Positions 12,977 to 24,840 of a DNA stretch of 64,000 nucleotides are shown here, piece by piece. The notes below the pieces were generated by a model, which saw only the letters and a program-made list of their open reading frames with translations, did not search any database and was not told the origin of the DNA. The DNA is taken from the NCBI GenBank assembly GCA_035582835.1, contig JAYKAV010000478.1, positions 1,576,086 through 1,640,085 of the forward strand, in the 5' to 3' direction. The DNA comes from Phoebastria nigripes (Eukaryota; Chordata; Aves; Procellariiformes; Diomedeidae). A program made the position numbers and the translations under genes. Position 1 is the first letter of the stretch. Every line of letters begins with the position of its first letter.

Positions 12977-15770
12977 TCTGGGTCTACACAGGAAGTATAC
13001 CAAAATTAAAGTAGAGCAAAATATTAATAAAGTTTGAATTAATGATGCTATTTTTTGCATAACTGGGTATGATTCTTCATTTATTTAAAAAATGTCTTTT
13101 GTTTCAAAAATTTCTATGGTAATTCAGAAGGATGCTAATGCATGGAGCTGTATATTATTATGAAAGAGTTGAGTTAAAGGTGTTACTGACAGTTAAGCTA
13201 AATCTAAAATGCTTGTTTAGCCAAGTTCATACAATAGGATACAAGCCCATGCAAGCAATGAATGCGCACACTCTGCAAGTCTGTGCATCCTACCTGCTGG
13301 CAAAAGGTGTATGCTGTATCCGTGATAACTAATGCAGACAAACTGAAGTCTAAGGGGCCGATCTGGTCTTTGTTATGTTAGCAAGAATTTCACCAGTGTG
13401 CCATGAGTGCTGGGAAAGGATGCCCTTCTGTACGTACCAGAAGGGCTGCAAAAAGGTGGGGTCATCGAGCAGAAACTTTCTATCCCAAATCTGGAAATCC
13501 CGCCAACCCAACACGGCAAGCCAGCTATGCCAGAAGCTGTGCAACTGTGTTCCTGGTGGGGTCAGGGGGACATGGGCCATATGTTTGAGTGCATAAAACT
13601 GTAATTCAGCAATGGAAATCACATATTTCAGTGTGAGCAGGTATTTTCTCCTCTCATTGATGTAAATGGAATCAGTTCCTGAAAGAATCTGAACTTGGCT
13701 CTATAGCCTGGAAAAGGGTAATTTCTCAGATTCTGTTTTTGCTTATTTTCTAATCGCTGATCCACTTTGCTTCTATCACACACATTTTCTACAGTGAGAA
13801 TCAGTCATTCTGTCTTCACCGCAGCTTCAGGACATGCCTGTTGCTCCTACTTTCTTCTCTCATGGTCTTTGCCCCTTTCACGTCACACTTCCCATACCCC
13901 CAGCCAAAAATGGGAACTGCCTGATGCTGGGGAAAGCCATGTCCCTCTGTTTCCTGACTGCAAACCTGTCCTGTATGGTTAGATGCGAGATCCACCCTGC
14001 AGCACTTTTCTGCTTCCACTACCATAAGAAGCGTAGTCACTAATTACATTATCACATGCACTTTTGCAAAAATGGAGGAAAAATGGCCACAGCAACAGAA
14101 GAGGTTGATAGCAAGACTGTTACTGGAGTAGGCACCTATAGCATCCGCTAACACTGAGTTTAAGCCAGATTCAGAAGAAAGCATGCCACTTATTCACCAA
14201 CAGTGCCTCCCATACACACTGTAAAAGCCCTCCATGAAGTACTGAGTTAGNACCTGACATCTGATGAGATCACAGCATGGGGCACACTTGGCTGTAGGCA
14301 TTACAAAGGCTTCGGCATCTCTCTGTCAACCGTTTGGCTTGCTTTTTTTTTGTAAAAGACAGCTTGCGAAGTAACTCCTGACTGCTGTTGCTGGCCCTGT
14401 TCTAGGCCAGCCAGGATAACCACTGCAGTGCATGGCCATACCTGCCCAAGACACTCTTGCTGATACGGTCCTGGAGTTAGGTCAGCCAGGTGGACAAATA
14501 ACCTTCTTGTCATAGGGACCGTGATGAATGGCAGATTTAGTGTTGTAAAAAGGCTGATAGGTATCAGCCTCTCGTCACCTGCCTTTGCCAAACCAATTGT
14601 AGGGGGNAGGAGGTCTTTGCTTGCTTCTGTACGTAATTTCCAGGATTTAGTGCAAGAGTGGAAGTTTTTGCGTCGTACCGCTTAGGGGCAAACTTGCAAA
14701 TGAATGTTTTCAAGGCATAACGCATGGAGCTGTGTGGGCACCTGTAGGAGGCAGAGGGGGTCTTGCACACTTACCATATAATGGTACACGGAATCATTTA
14801 GGCAATTTATTGCATCACACTTTAACAACGTCAGCTGATACCACACTGGTAACACACATGCCAATGTATACTAATATTTGTAACTTGGCTGGTATGGAGC
14901 TGTTGAGTAATTCATGGTGGATAATTTACTCACAGGAATTTAGCTTTGTTTGCTGCTCTCAGACATTGCACACACCGTTTGATAACACAACAATCAAATG
15001 AGCAAAGAACACTTCACCACCAGAATTTTCAGATAAACTGATACAACAGACACAACACATCTCTTTTCTAAGTCCCTGTAACAGATACCGACTTTTTCGT
15101 ATTTTGCTTCGGCTTCAATACTTCTTATGAAANGTTACTTTTGCATCCAGGGAATAGGCTTAACCCAGGTAATAGAAGAGAGACATTCTTGGCACAGATC
15201 AACAGCTACTCTGCTTGGCACTGATTAGATTAACACCAGGAACCACTTTAGAGAGGGCAGTGTAATCTTTATGGCCATCAATTACTTGCTAAGGAAGTTC
15301 ACATCTTCCAGCTAACAGCAGCTGTGCTGGTGATTTCTTTTATACACAATGCTATGTGCTTAAAGGAATAGACTAAATGGCCTTTTGCCTTTACTTTAAG
15401 ACATCTAGTCCCTGCTAGCAATGGGTAACATTTTCAAAAGAGCCTATTTTCCAGAATGATTTAGTCACAGGCTTCCACATAAGCTTATTCATCCTGCCCC
15501 TCGGGTTGTGGTTACACACACATTTCTCCAGGACACAGAGTCAGCATCAGCAGGCGATGCCCACTCTGGCTTGCTGCTGCCTGCTCCCATGCTCCTGCCA
15601 CCCCTCCGTGCAGAACAAAGAGGGCAGTGTAGGGACTGCCGCAAACAGCCCTGGGTGGTGGCAGCATGACCTGCTGGAGCCAAAATTGCCACAGAGAAAA
15701 ATGTTTGTGGAACCACAGCCNCAAGCACTTCTCAGTTGGGTAAATTAATGTTTATGGTGCTCCATCCTAC
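12977..15770. other. Non-coding DNA, mixed composition
   Basis: Apart from the relic at 13641-13702, nothing is recognised. A GC-richer part at 15490-15720 keeps frames open on both strands (80 codons + and 79 codons -) that overlap each other, which argues for composition rather than coding. The region 14280-14600 also has moderate GC but no identifiable domain or repeat. Confidence 0.5.
13641..13702 (+). repeat. Palindromic sauropsid-type repeat relic
   Basis: 'ctctcattgatgtaaatgga' corresponds to the recalled core 'ctcccattgatgtcaatgga' with few changes. It is followed by 'agaatctgaacttggc', a decayed form of the usual 'agaatctggccc' end. Only one half of the family is visible. Confidence 0.45.
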
Positions 15771-15825
15771 CACAGCTAGACTGCTACCAATACCCGAGCT
15801 CTAGAGATAACCCAGGTAGCTTTCC
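15771..15825 (-). repeat. Old palindromic repeat relic, 'ctcgggtacc' type
   Basis: The plus strand has 'cacagctagactgctacc' and 'aatacccgagctctag', then 'ataacccaggtagc'. Reverse-complemented, this fits a common sauropsid repeat that reads 'agctcgggtaccaatagcagtgtagc'. The two halves around 'gagctctagag' are imperfectly inverted. The family is recalled and I cannot give its library name. Confidence 0.45.
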
Positions 15826-15940
15826 ATGTCACCCTGACACGTGTCCAGGTGCTTCAGATGCTTCTGATACGTTTTATACTAGAGCTGCTGGTTTGGGTTT
15901 GCCTCATCCATCGGTGGAAATAGTGCTGTTCACTCTTCAA

Positions 15941-16037
15941 GAAGCTAAGTCCCATTGATTATTATGTTTCAATGAAGCAAGCAAGCATGAAAGCACCTGG
16001 AGATGGACAGCCTTGGGCTAACAAATCCTGATCCCTC
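15941..16037 (+). repeat. Palindromic relic, 'cttaagtcccattga' type
   Basis: 'gctaagtcccattgatt', then 'tttcaatgaagc', a stretch of 'gcatga..gcac', and 'gctaacaaatcctgatccct'. This is the order of the recalled element (…cttaagtcccattgatttcaatgggacttaagcatg…gctgaatcaggatccc). It belongs to the same class as the relics at 34.1 and 40.1 kb. Confidence 0.5.
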
Positions 16038-16469
16038 AAGGCCTACTGCTTTGCCTACTGCACACATGCTATCTGACGACCATAAATCACAAACTTATTA
16101 TGTAATGGCCATGCCATTTCATAGACAAAGATGCATTTCACAGAGAGTATGGTTTTAATAAACAGGCAGCCTTTCAGTGGCTAGACTGGAATAAGCCAGT
16201 GATCTCAGTCCAGTTCCTGTTGGAAAGGTAGTCACAGCACAAAAACCACCGGCACAAACGGGCAGATTGTTACCGGGCTGCAATAGGAAGCTGAATGGCT
16301 TTCTCACCCTGGTGGTTTACGGCAGGAGTGCCATTGCCTTCAGCACNCTGGGGCGAGCCAGGCATTGCAAGGGGCTCTGCGCTGACCAGGCGGTACCTGG
16401 CCCATGACTGCGCCGAGGACTTGGCTACCAGGGGCTGTCTTGGTGGAATTCTCATGCTGAGTATGTGCA

Positions 16470-16800
16470 CAATTAACTTCGGACCTTTAATTAATTCATC
16501 TGTATGTTACCATGCAGTAAATGGAGGGATACATAGGGCTGACTCAGTTATGACCCAAACTCACATGTGCAAAGCATGCACTTCTGAAATGCAATGGGAA
16601 ATATTCATTATTCTTGGACAGAGCTCCCTTTTAGTTCAGCAGTTACAGCAGCTGTCATCATTTACTGCATTAGCAAGCACTATTTCTGTGAATTTATATA
16701 ATCGTGTCCTGGAGTTCTTTGCCAGCAATATGCTTAACCCACTGCTGCAAAATAATCCCATATATATTGGCCACATATTTGAGATATTATGATTAGACTT
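16470..16800. promoter_or_regulatory. Candidate conserved regulatory element with an AP-1/Maf-type site
   Basis: About 330 bp without recognisable repeat. It contains 'tttaattaattc' (16486-16497), a perfect TGACTCA AP-1 core at 16540-16546 within 'gctgactcag' (a half-good Maf recognition element), and further TAAT and 'tgcatta' sites. It follows a short GC-richer stretch (16290-16450). A frame open over 16295-16792 (+, 165 codons) crosses it, but its residues show no domain I recognise. Conservation cannot be measured here. Confidence 0.25.
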
Positions 16801-18247
16801 TTTTAGAGGGTGTTAGGTATTATTTTTATAAATGTAGGATGAGTGTATGCACAAGGTTTTTTACAATCAACCTTAAAAAGGAAATAAATATATTTTCATT
16901 TTTTAACTTATATTTTGATGTGGTTACCTCTGGTTTCTGATAGTTATCAAGCTAATACAGCCATGATGGTCCTGTGAAATATTTAGGAAATAACCAAATA
17001 CAAAGAAATAATGTAATTTAGTGTATTTTTCTGAATTACGGTTTTTACATATTTCCCACAGACTATCGAATCTATTCATTATAATGGAATAGGTGTTAAT
17101 ATCTGAGGATGTCTGATGATATCAGTCAGAACACTGACAGGTCTANGCCTTTAAAGAAACAGAGGCATCAGCAAGCAACCTTACAACACTGTGCACTTCC
17201 AAGCCATGCAATAACCTTGTCTTTCCTATAACATAATCTTCAACGCATATTAGAATATACATTGAGGAAATCCCAGATCAAAACATCTTCAAATTTTAGT
17301 TGTTATAACGATACAAAAAGGTTGACTTTTTTTTTTTACAACTTTTGGACCCCAAAGGCTTCAGTTTGCAGAGAAAATGTTGTATATTCCAGCAGAAACA
17401 CATCTGCAGATTCATGCACAGACAAATCTGTTCTGGAAAATTAATTCTAAAAATTGACTTCATGGAGGAGTATGAATCTTACCAATAACAATCACAAAAT
17501 AGTAGAATCTAGTGCAGTTACATAAAATGGTATGTGTGACTGCAGTTTGAATGGGAAAAAAATAGGTTCGGGAACAGTGCTTCTAAATCTTTTCAGTATC
17601 TTTTGCTGATATACAATTCATGTACAGGATACATTAAACATTCCCTTCTGGGTCTCATCCACAGAGGATATAAATCTGCCACCGTAGACGAGCTCCAGAG
17701 TTTGTCCCTTAAGTCCCTTGAGTCTTACCCCAGCAAGGGAAATTCAGGAGCTGTAGGTATCCCCATTTCTGATCAGCCTGCATCTTCTTTTTCCAGATCT
17801 GCATAGCTGAACCTGGATAAAGAGGTGAATGTACTCCACTAAGCCAGCACTCACAGTCCCTACTCAAATCAGCACTTCAGGACTGGTGCGGTGTCTCTGC
17901 AAACTAGAGTTGACTTGTTGATCCTCCTGTGCTCAGAAGATTGCTGTCTGGCACCACCAGTGAGACTGAGATTTCTGACTACAATAACTAGCAGAACTTT
18001 TCCATATGCCAGTGTGCCAGGAAAACAGGGATACTCCTTGCAACAGTTGCTTCCCCGAGGGTGGAGGAAGTTAGGAAGAGGGAAACACAGAGCGAATTAC
18101 AGCTACCTTGCACTACTGACTTGGCACGTGTGTCGGTATCGTCGTCTAGCAGAGCCTCGCTCTAGAAGAATGCTGTAGCCACATCTCTCATAGCTCAGCG
18201 GCAGGATTGTAAAGGATGTAACAATGCACAGAGGTAGGGACGAGTGG
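16801..18247. other. Non-coding DNA, nothing recognised
   Basis: AT-rich up to about 17.6 kb, then of average composition. A T-run sits near 17327-17337. No repeat family, exon or RNA gene is recognised. Confidence 0.55.
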
Positions 18248-18315
18248 AGTAAAACTAACTGAGGGGCCTGACTCTGCAAAGACATGCTGTACTTAACACT
18301 GACTTCTTTACAGGA
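18248..18315 (+). repeat. Palindromic relic, 'gactctgcaaagac' type
   Basis: 'agtaaaactaactgaggggcc' and 'tgactctgcaaagac' are followed by 'tgctgtacttaacac' and 'tgacttctttac'. The recalled sauropsid element reads '…cctgattctgcaaagacttatgcatgtgcttaactttac…'. The match runs over about 65 bases with scattered substitutions. Confidence 0.5.
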
Positions 18316-19329
18316 CACTTAGCTCCCTACCAGGCTGGGTCGTCCACGCAGAGCAAACTACTGTAATAAATTCTAGACAGTGATATGTCAGTCTGATCCT
18401 GTGGGACATTGAATTCAGGGAAAGTTGTGGGTGCTGCGATTAGACTTTTAGATAAACAAATCCTAAGGGATGTTCCTGCCCAGCACTTAACATTTTCAGT
18501 GAGTTACAGCATTGAGTCTTTTGGAAAAGGGTCTTAATTCATTCTTATTTGGAATGGCAAGAGCCTCTGTCTACAAAACTGCCTTGATATTTTTACATTA
18601 TCTGCTATTAAAAACAAAGCAGTGTGTTGCATCACGCTTAAGTGCTACCTGCAAGGAATAATCTGTCACTAATGCAAGAAGATAGTAATCACTAAATGAA
18701 TGAGTTGGGGTTACAGGTACTCTCCAGTCGTGTCATTACTTAAGCAGAAAAAGGTGTTTTGAAAATAAAGCAGAGTTTCAGAAAAGAGTCTTGGCAATAA
18801 TTGATGGTTTTCAGCGCAAACGACGTGATATGCCTCAGCAGCAGCTCTCTAGCTGCTTCTGGTCTGAATACTGCTTTACTGCATATTCCCCTTCCTGGAG
18901 TCATTTCTGCTTATTTAAAGGCATCTGCTGTGCCTTTTACTTACATTGCATTTGTAAGCATGGGGGAGCCCAAACCGTCTTCAGCCTGACCCCAGAATAT
19001 TTTGTTTGCATATCTAAAAGCACCATCAATTTCATGTAAAAGCCACACCTTCAACACCGTGAATCTACCCGCCATCTACACATTGAAAGTTATGCATGTT
19101 CTTGCTAACCTAGTTTTTCGTGTGTGTATGCTTTTTTTTTAACAATAGGCCTAAATCCATATTAATGATCCAAAAAGTGACCAGGCCTCAGCACCTTTTG
19201 TCCTCTATACATTAACTATCCAATAATCAACAGTAGCTGTCCTGTACTCTGGTGTCTTTGGCCTAATTCAGAGGGACAGATATTTATCATCACCCTTGAA
19301 TTGGGTGACCCATTCTGACAGGTCGACAT

Positions 19330-19505
19330 CCTTATTTATGTAACAATGTCATAGACAGTAACTGCTAATGAGTGGAGTGACACAGAGGTCTGTTAGATGG
19401 AAAGGCAGAGGAAAGCTGAAAAGGGCATGAGGGGTTAATGGGACTTTTCTGTTCCAGCCTCCTGGGATGTGTAATTATGTTCTAATAAGAAATGAATGTA
19501 TTGAT
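19330..19505. promoter_or_regulatory. Candidate conserved non-coding element (speculative)
   Basis: Repeat-free block with 'gtaattatgttctaat', 'attgattagatta' and 'ggggttaatggga'. It was picked by eye for clustered homeodomain-type cores next to otherwise decayed repeats. There is no direct evidence of function. Confidence 0.15.
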
Positions 19506-19682
19506 TAGATTAGTGTGCAGTTGTGTTCGTGTGCACACGTACAGTGCCGCATGCATATAGGCAGTAATTGTGTGTGCCTCTATTTTCTTCAGCATGTGTT
19601 TTTAACGTAAAGTATCTTTGTGCTTTGGCCAAAACCAAGCAGCACGCTCCCACAGTCCTCTTCTTGTCCTCCCTGTGGCAAA

Positions 19683-19775
19683 CTCCTTGTGAATTCAACT
19701 GGAGTTTATCTAAGTAAAGGCTGAATTTAACTTCAGTAAACACCAAATAAGGGCTTCAGGATTAGGCCCTCACAA
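19683..19775 (+). repeat. Palindromic sauropsid-type repeat relic, right half
   Basis: 'gaattcaactggagtttatc' is followed by 'taagtaaaggctgaa', 'cttcagtaaa' and 'ggcttcaggattaggccct'. These follow the recalled order 'gacttcaatggagttttgcctaagtaaggactgcaggatttggccct'. The closing 'aggattaggccct' is nearly intact. Confidence 0.5.
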
Positions 19776-19939
19776 ACAAATGACTTCCTATTTGCATTGT
19801 TTGGTATAAACACCCACCATCACTTAAAAGAGCAGTAAAAGCAGCCAATACATTGTAAACAGTGTCATCTGCTTAGGAGACCTTCCGCCAACCAAAGTAG
19901 GCCATGCTCAGCTCTAATACAAGTCCACTTCCAGCAGCC

Positions 19940-19972
19940 TGCTTACAGTAGGGAGGAATTTGGCCCAGCATT
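19940..19972 (+). repeat. Short relic ending in 'gaatttggcccag'
   Basis: 'cagtagggaggaatttggcccag' resembles the common 3' end 'agtgagaggagaatttggcccag' of the palindromic family. It lies 165 bp after a better copy and could be part of the same insertion or a nearby one. Confidence 0.3.
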
Positions 19973-22900
19973 CTTTCTCATCAAGTAAAATATGTTCTCT
20001 GACAGGTCAAGGAAAGCATCCTTCACACGCTCACAAAGGGCTGATTCTCCACCGCATCTCCTAAGTGTGTGTGATCTGAACTTGAGGGCGAATTCCCTTG
20101 ATGGGAAAGACATAACAATAGAGAAAAGCAGGGAGGGGAAAAAAAAGGAAAGCATGTCTGAAAGTTAGAGCTGCCCATGGCTCACGAGACAAAGGAATGC
20201 AGCTGATAGCGGTACTCTTGCCTGTAGTGTCTTACTGGTGCTAATATGGGAAGGCAGCAGAATTGTGGCTTTTCATACCTTATACATACTGTACAAATTC
20301 CAGCTATAAGCGCAGCCTTATATGTCCAGTAGGCTTTTATGTGATGTTTGAGCAAGTAAGGAACAAACAGGGCTAGCCTGGCAGTAGGAATAGGCTTTTT
20401 GGGTCACAACTTTAGTCCCTTGTTCCTGGGATAACGAAGGCCATAGCAGCAGCATGCACAAGCCTTTGACAAATGAGTACCTCCAGTTGCGCGCTGAAGA
20501 AATAAATTACTTTCTAGTGACTCCCTCTGGAAAGAAGCAGCATTATTAGCCTCTAATGGGATTTCCTTCTATCCCACTCTTGACTAGGACCTTTGTGAGG
20601 CAAAGGGCCGGGGGGGGGAAGGAAAACTGAAGGATTCTTAAGTCTGACGAGGGGCCGCTTTACCCAACCACAACTTTTGTGAATTGTGGCTAGGATTCTA
20701 GACGTGATACTCAGGAAAGCCTGTATTACAGAGATGTAAAAAAGGACTTCCTAGGCTAGATTTCCAAAGGTTTCAGAAATGTTTAAACTATCTAATAGAA
20801 GAACACACTGTAGGATCAGTGTCACAAGAGAAGAATCTCTTCAAAATGGATTCTCATTAATCTGTTTTTTTCTAAAGAATGAAAGACAAATGGTATTAAA
20901 ATACAGCACTTGCAACATGGACATCAATGGAGTCCTAAAGTCTGACCATTACCGAGGGACAGCATCGTGGTTAAACACAATTCTTTCACATTGCCCATAA
21001 TTTCTACTGCAATTTTTCCCATCTGAGGAGCACTGAGGAGGTATTTTTGTAAGTGTTCTGATGTATAAAATATTTTAAGGAACGTATTTATAAAAGAGAA
21101 TGTATTTATATTCCCTACAAGAGGGACTTAAAATCCAAGCTAGATCTAACTCTGAAGGTCCACCTTCTAAAAATTTGCCTCGAGTCAAAATAGAGATTAA
21201 AAGCCTGGCCCTGGCGATGGCTGTAGGAGTGTTATCACTGCCTTCAACAGGGTCGAGATCACATCTGAAATGAAAGCACTGGAGAAGGAACAGCCTAACA
21301 AAATAATGATGTTTTCTTCCAAATAATGTATGATGCTAAAGCAAGTTCAGTATCCAGACTGAATAACAGAAATACCCTCTGAAGGAAGAGGCATTCCTAA
21401 TGCCATAGTTCAAATCTGGGTCTGAACGGCGGATGCAGGGGAGTTAATTTTTCAGCGACTGCTGGCCCTTTGACTCCTAATAGTTGAGGGTGGGTTCGCA
21501 TTTGAACATTCACACAAAACTGATTTCTCCATTATATTGATGGGAACTTTGTAATGCAATGAATCATCTTCAGCTGGCTGCTTTATTTCACAGGGCAACT
21601 TGAGGCAGCAAACATGGAGCAAGGTAGCCCAAACTAAGCAGAAATATCCTTCCCTGTCCCATTTATTAGTGTCAGCATCAGCATAAGCTTTTCTCCTTAA
21701 TGGACCGATCTTTCATTCAGGCCATAGAGGATCCTGAGAAAGTTTTCCTCGTTTCTTTATATTTTGCCAAACTTCTAAGTGAGCTCCTAAAAACTTATTG
21801 AAAGAGCATTACTCAGTCTGACACATTCCATTTATTTCAATATGGTGACAAAGAGGGAAGATCTAGTTAAAAATATTGCAATAGCCTTATGGGATACTTA
21901 TGGGTTTTTTAAATGTAATACATCACAATAGAATACTTTGTTTTTGTAGAAGGGCATTCTGCATTCGCCAAAAAAGCTGCTGACTTAATCATTAGTTATG
22001 ATGAGAAGAGATTTAGTGCTCTCTTTCTTTACACTGTCACTGAGAACAATGTCTATGAAAAAGCCTATGCTTCCCATTATAAATCACTATAAGCTCCATG
22101 AAAATTTCTCCTCTACCCTGGGGTTTAAGTGAGCAAATACTTGGTGATGCAGACTCCTAATGGTAGCACTTTATGCCTAGCTCTACAAGTTTATGAAATG
22201 CTATGGTTCACTCTAAATCCAGGCGCTACCGCTGCATGCAGTTGCCATTGTTCAGCGATTTATGAATGGCTAGTCTTTGATAAAAAATGAAATACCTACC
22301 AGTTTCCCTCTCTTCCTTTGCAGACTGTATAGATTTTTAAAATGCTTTAAAACTGGAACACATATCACTTTTAGCATTAAAAATATGTATCAATGTTTAT
22401 CATTAGACTGCCTTTTAGAAACACAATGTACCCTCTACTCCTTCATCCTCTAATGTTCAGGAGCAACCATTTCAGATCTTATTTAGAGTAAGCAAGGATT
22501 CAGAAATAAAGCCATTCAAAAAAGAAATGGTTTATAGATGCTTCCCTTCACTGAATAAAGAACATTGGATCACATCATCTTAAGAAGACAAATTCAACCT
22601 TAAATGATTTGGGGGGAAGTTCTGAGATGTATAAGCACCTCGCAAAATAATTTGTACAAGAAATACAGATTTAGATACCTAGAATTAAGCATCCAGGTTT
22701 GAAAGTCTTTAACCTTCTTCCCCGCCTTCCCTCCTTCCCTCCTCCCCCATATCATAGTCACATACACTGGCTGGATTTTATTGTATAACTTTGTAAAGAA
22801 AAAAAACAGTGAGCATTCCACACATCTGCCAGCATTTTTTTGTTTGTTGGCCCAAGCTGACAGCTTTTTTTGTGTTTCCTAGTTTATCAGAAGTCTATCA

Positions 22901-24756
22901 AAATGTTTTGAAGAAAACAAGCCAGGACATTTTTCCTAGATTTTAGTGCCCTCTAATATTTAAATTCATTCTTCTGAGTTTGTTTCTTATTTATTGCTTT
23001 TCCCATTTTTTGAAGATAATACTCTCATTCCAAGAGGCGGAGAAGTTGCTTGTTTCATCACAAACTGTCTCAGTCTCCTCCTTTACCGCGTTTAAGTCTG
23101 TGAGCCCTGTTCAAAATTCATATCACTGGGTTCAATTTTGAAAGGGAGGACTTTGATTCAAAGTTCTCAGCCACCCACACCGGACCTGAAAGGCCACTAG
23201 AAATAGCCCTCGTCTGCTTTGTTTCTCAGGAACCAGAATAGACACATTCCCTCTGGTCTGCCCTGAGATATGGATTTGGCTCAATAAGCAAATGGCAGCT
23301 GCAGAAGCAGCTGGCTGCAGAGCAGTTTTCATAGGAACTGGGAGCCTGTGTCCTCTGAAAAGATACAATATTATTTCATTAATTTATTGTTATAATTTCT
23401 AATTTATTCTGAATGAGCTTTGAGATGGCTAAGAATGACAGTCTAAAGTCAAATTCTTACTGGTCTTTGATTTCAGTTTGATTATTGACATTACTACAGT
23501 GAATAAAATTAATTACAAATTCGTACTGAAACACTGTATCTATATATGATAGATATCTGCAAGAGCTTTGTACTAAAAAGTAACAAGATAAAAGCACACG
23601 TATTATAGGTCCCTTGCTATAATCACAGCTCCCAAAGTCACATGCTGGCATCAGGAGTCTGATTTTCACATAAAAGCAAGACATGCCTTAACCCTCACAG
23701 GTAAATAATGCCTGAAGATGTCACCTACCTTAATGGTTTTATCGATGTCCAAGTTTTCAAGCCGATTAAAACAGTAGAGGTGGGAGCTGAAATTCTGCCT
23801 GGGAAGAGAGGCAGCGCAGTGGTTCCCAATGTCAGCGTCCCCAGGAGGACTCCCCGCAGGAGTCACCAGCATGGCCTCCCTCTCGCTGCTGTGGGGCTGA
23901 GCTCTCCGAGACAGACCTCACCCTGCCCAAAGATAAAGAGCGATTGATTGAAACACGATGTTTTCCAAAGAGAAGTCATTGTAAGACAGAAGATAGCTCA
24001 CATGTGGATAGCTTCACCATTTATATATAAAGCAGAGGTGAGGCCCAAGTGCAACTCCATCAGGATTGCCAAAGCCTCAGACTATCTCAACCCATCTAGA
24101 GTCTAAAGAGCTTGGAACAAAACCAAAACTCTTTAAACTTCATGAGAGTACCAAATCCTCTGCTAATCAAAATAATTAGCATCTGCAATCTCCATCCTCA
24201 CCAATCCTGCAGTCCCCACAAACAAGTTACTCAACCATGAATCTACTTCCCAGGCCTTTGTAGATCTGTGTTCCTGACTCCACCTTCCCTTGCTATGTGA
24301 AATTTTTGCTGTCTAAAAATCCACTGAGATTGAAAAACCTGTGGTGAAATTAAAGCTAAAATTACAATTAATAAAATACATGAAAATGTAACAATTGTTG
24401 CAGTCACCTCCTCGACTGATCTATCTGCCGTCACTGGTGTCCTGTGGGTATGTGGTGGTTTCTGCCATCCACTCTTACCCTAATCCAGTCCTCTCCAAAA
24501 ATACCTTGTGCTTTGGCTTTGAGTCCCACAGCTTCTTAAGACAATATGAGGCCAGTCTATACCCCTTTCCACTCAGTCGCTATCCAGGGACTGGATACTA
24601 CCCAAACTGACCACCCTGGGTTTGCGCTAATCTTTCCTGGGGGAGGCAGAGTCAGATGAACAGATGGCTCTCTCAAAGGATCCTTGTCCTTTCTGCAGGT
24701 TTCCTAACTCTAAACTAGAGATGAAAAAAGCGAAGCAAATGTGACCCTTGCAATTG
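19973..24756. other. Non-coding DNA with simple tracts
   Basis: A run of nine G (20610-20618) and a pyrimidine-rich tract (22713-22748, interrupted by one G) are visible. A GC-richer piece at 23790-23930 has a 'cagtggttccca' motif that recalls a hAT end, but no partner end was found. No gene is recognised. Confidence 0.5.
22713..22748 (+). repeat. Pyrimidine-rich (CCTT)n-like tract
   Basis: Thirty-six bases of C and T with a single G. Mirror-like homopyrimidine tracts can form triplexes, but this one is short. Confidence 0.75.
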
Positions 24757-24840
24757 AGATCCTTTACTCGTACAAGCAGTGCTATTAAAGTTGAACGGGA
24801 ACATACATCATAATAATTAAAGTGGGCATGAGTTGGCTTT
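24757..24840. repeat. Palindromic relic, 'cctttactcatgcaagcagt' type
   Basis: 'gatcctttactcgtacaagcagt' (read in two pieces) is followed by 'ctattaaagttgaacggga', and later 'ggcatgagttggctttgaattgcagg'. This fits the recalled element 'actcatgcaagtagtcccattgaagtcaatgggactactcatgagtaag…gcaggat'. The 'cattgaagtcaatggga' centre has become 'tattaaagttgaacggga'. Confidence 0.5.

Noticed and set aside
23815..23835. 'cagtggttccca' as the end of another hAT element
   Set aside because: No inverted partner end was found within a few kilobases and no flanking duplication is visible.
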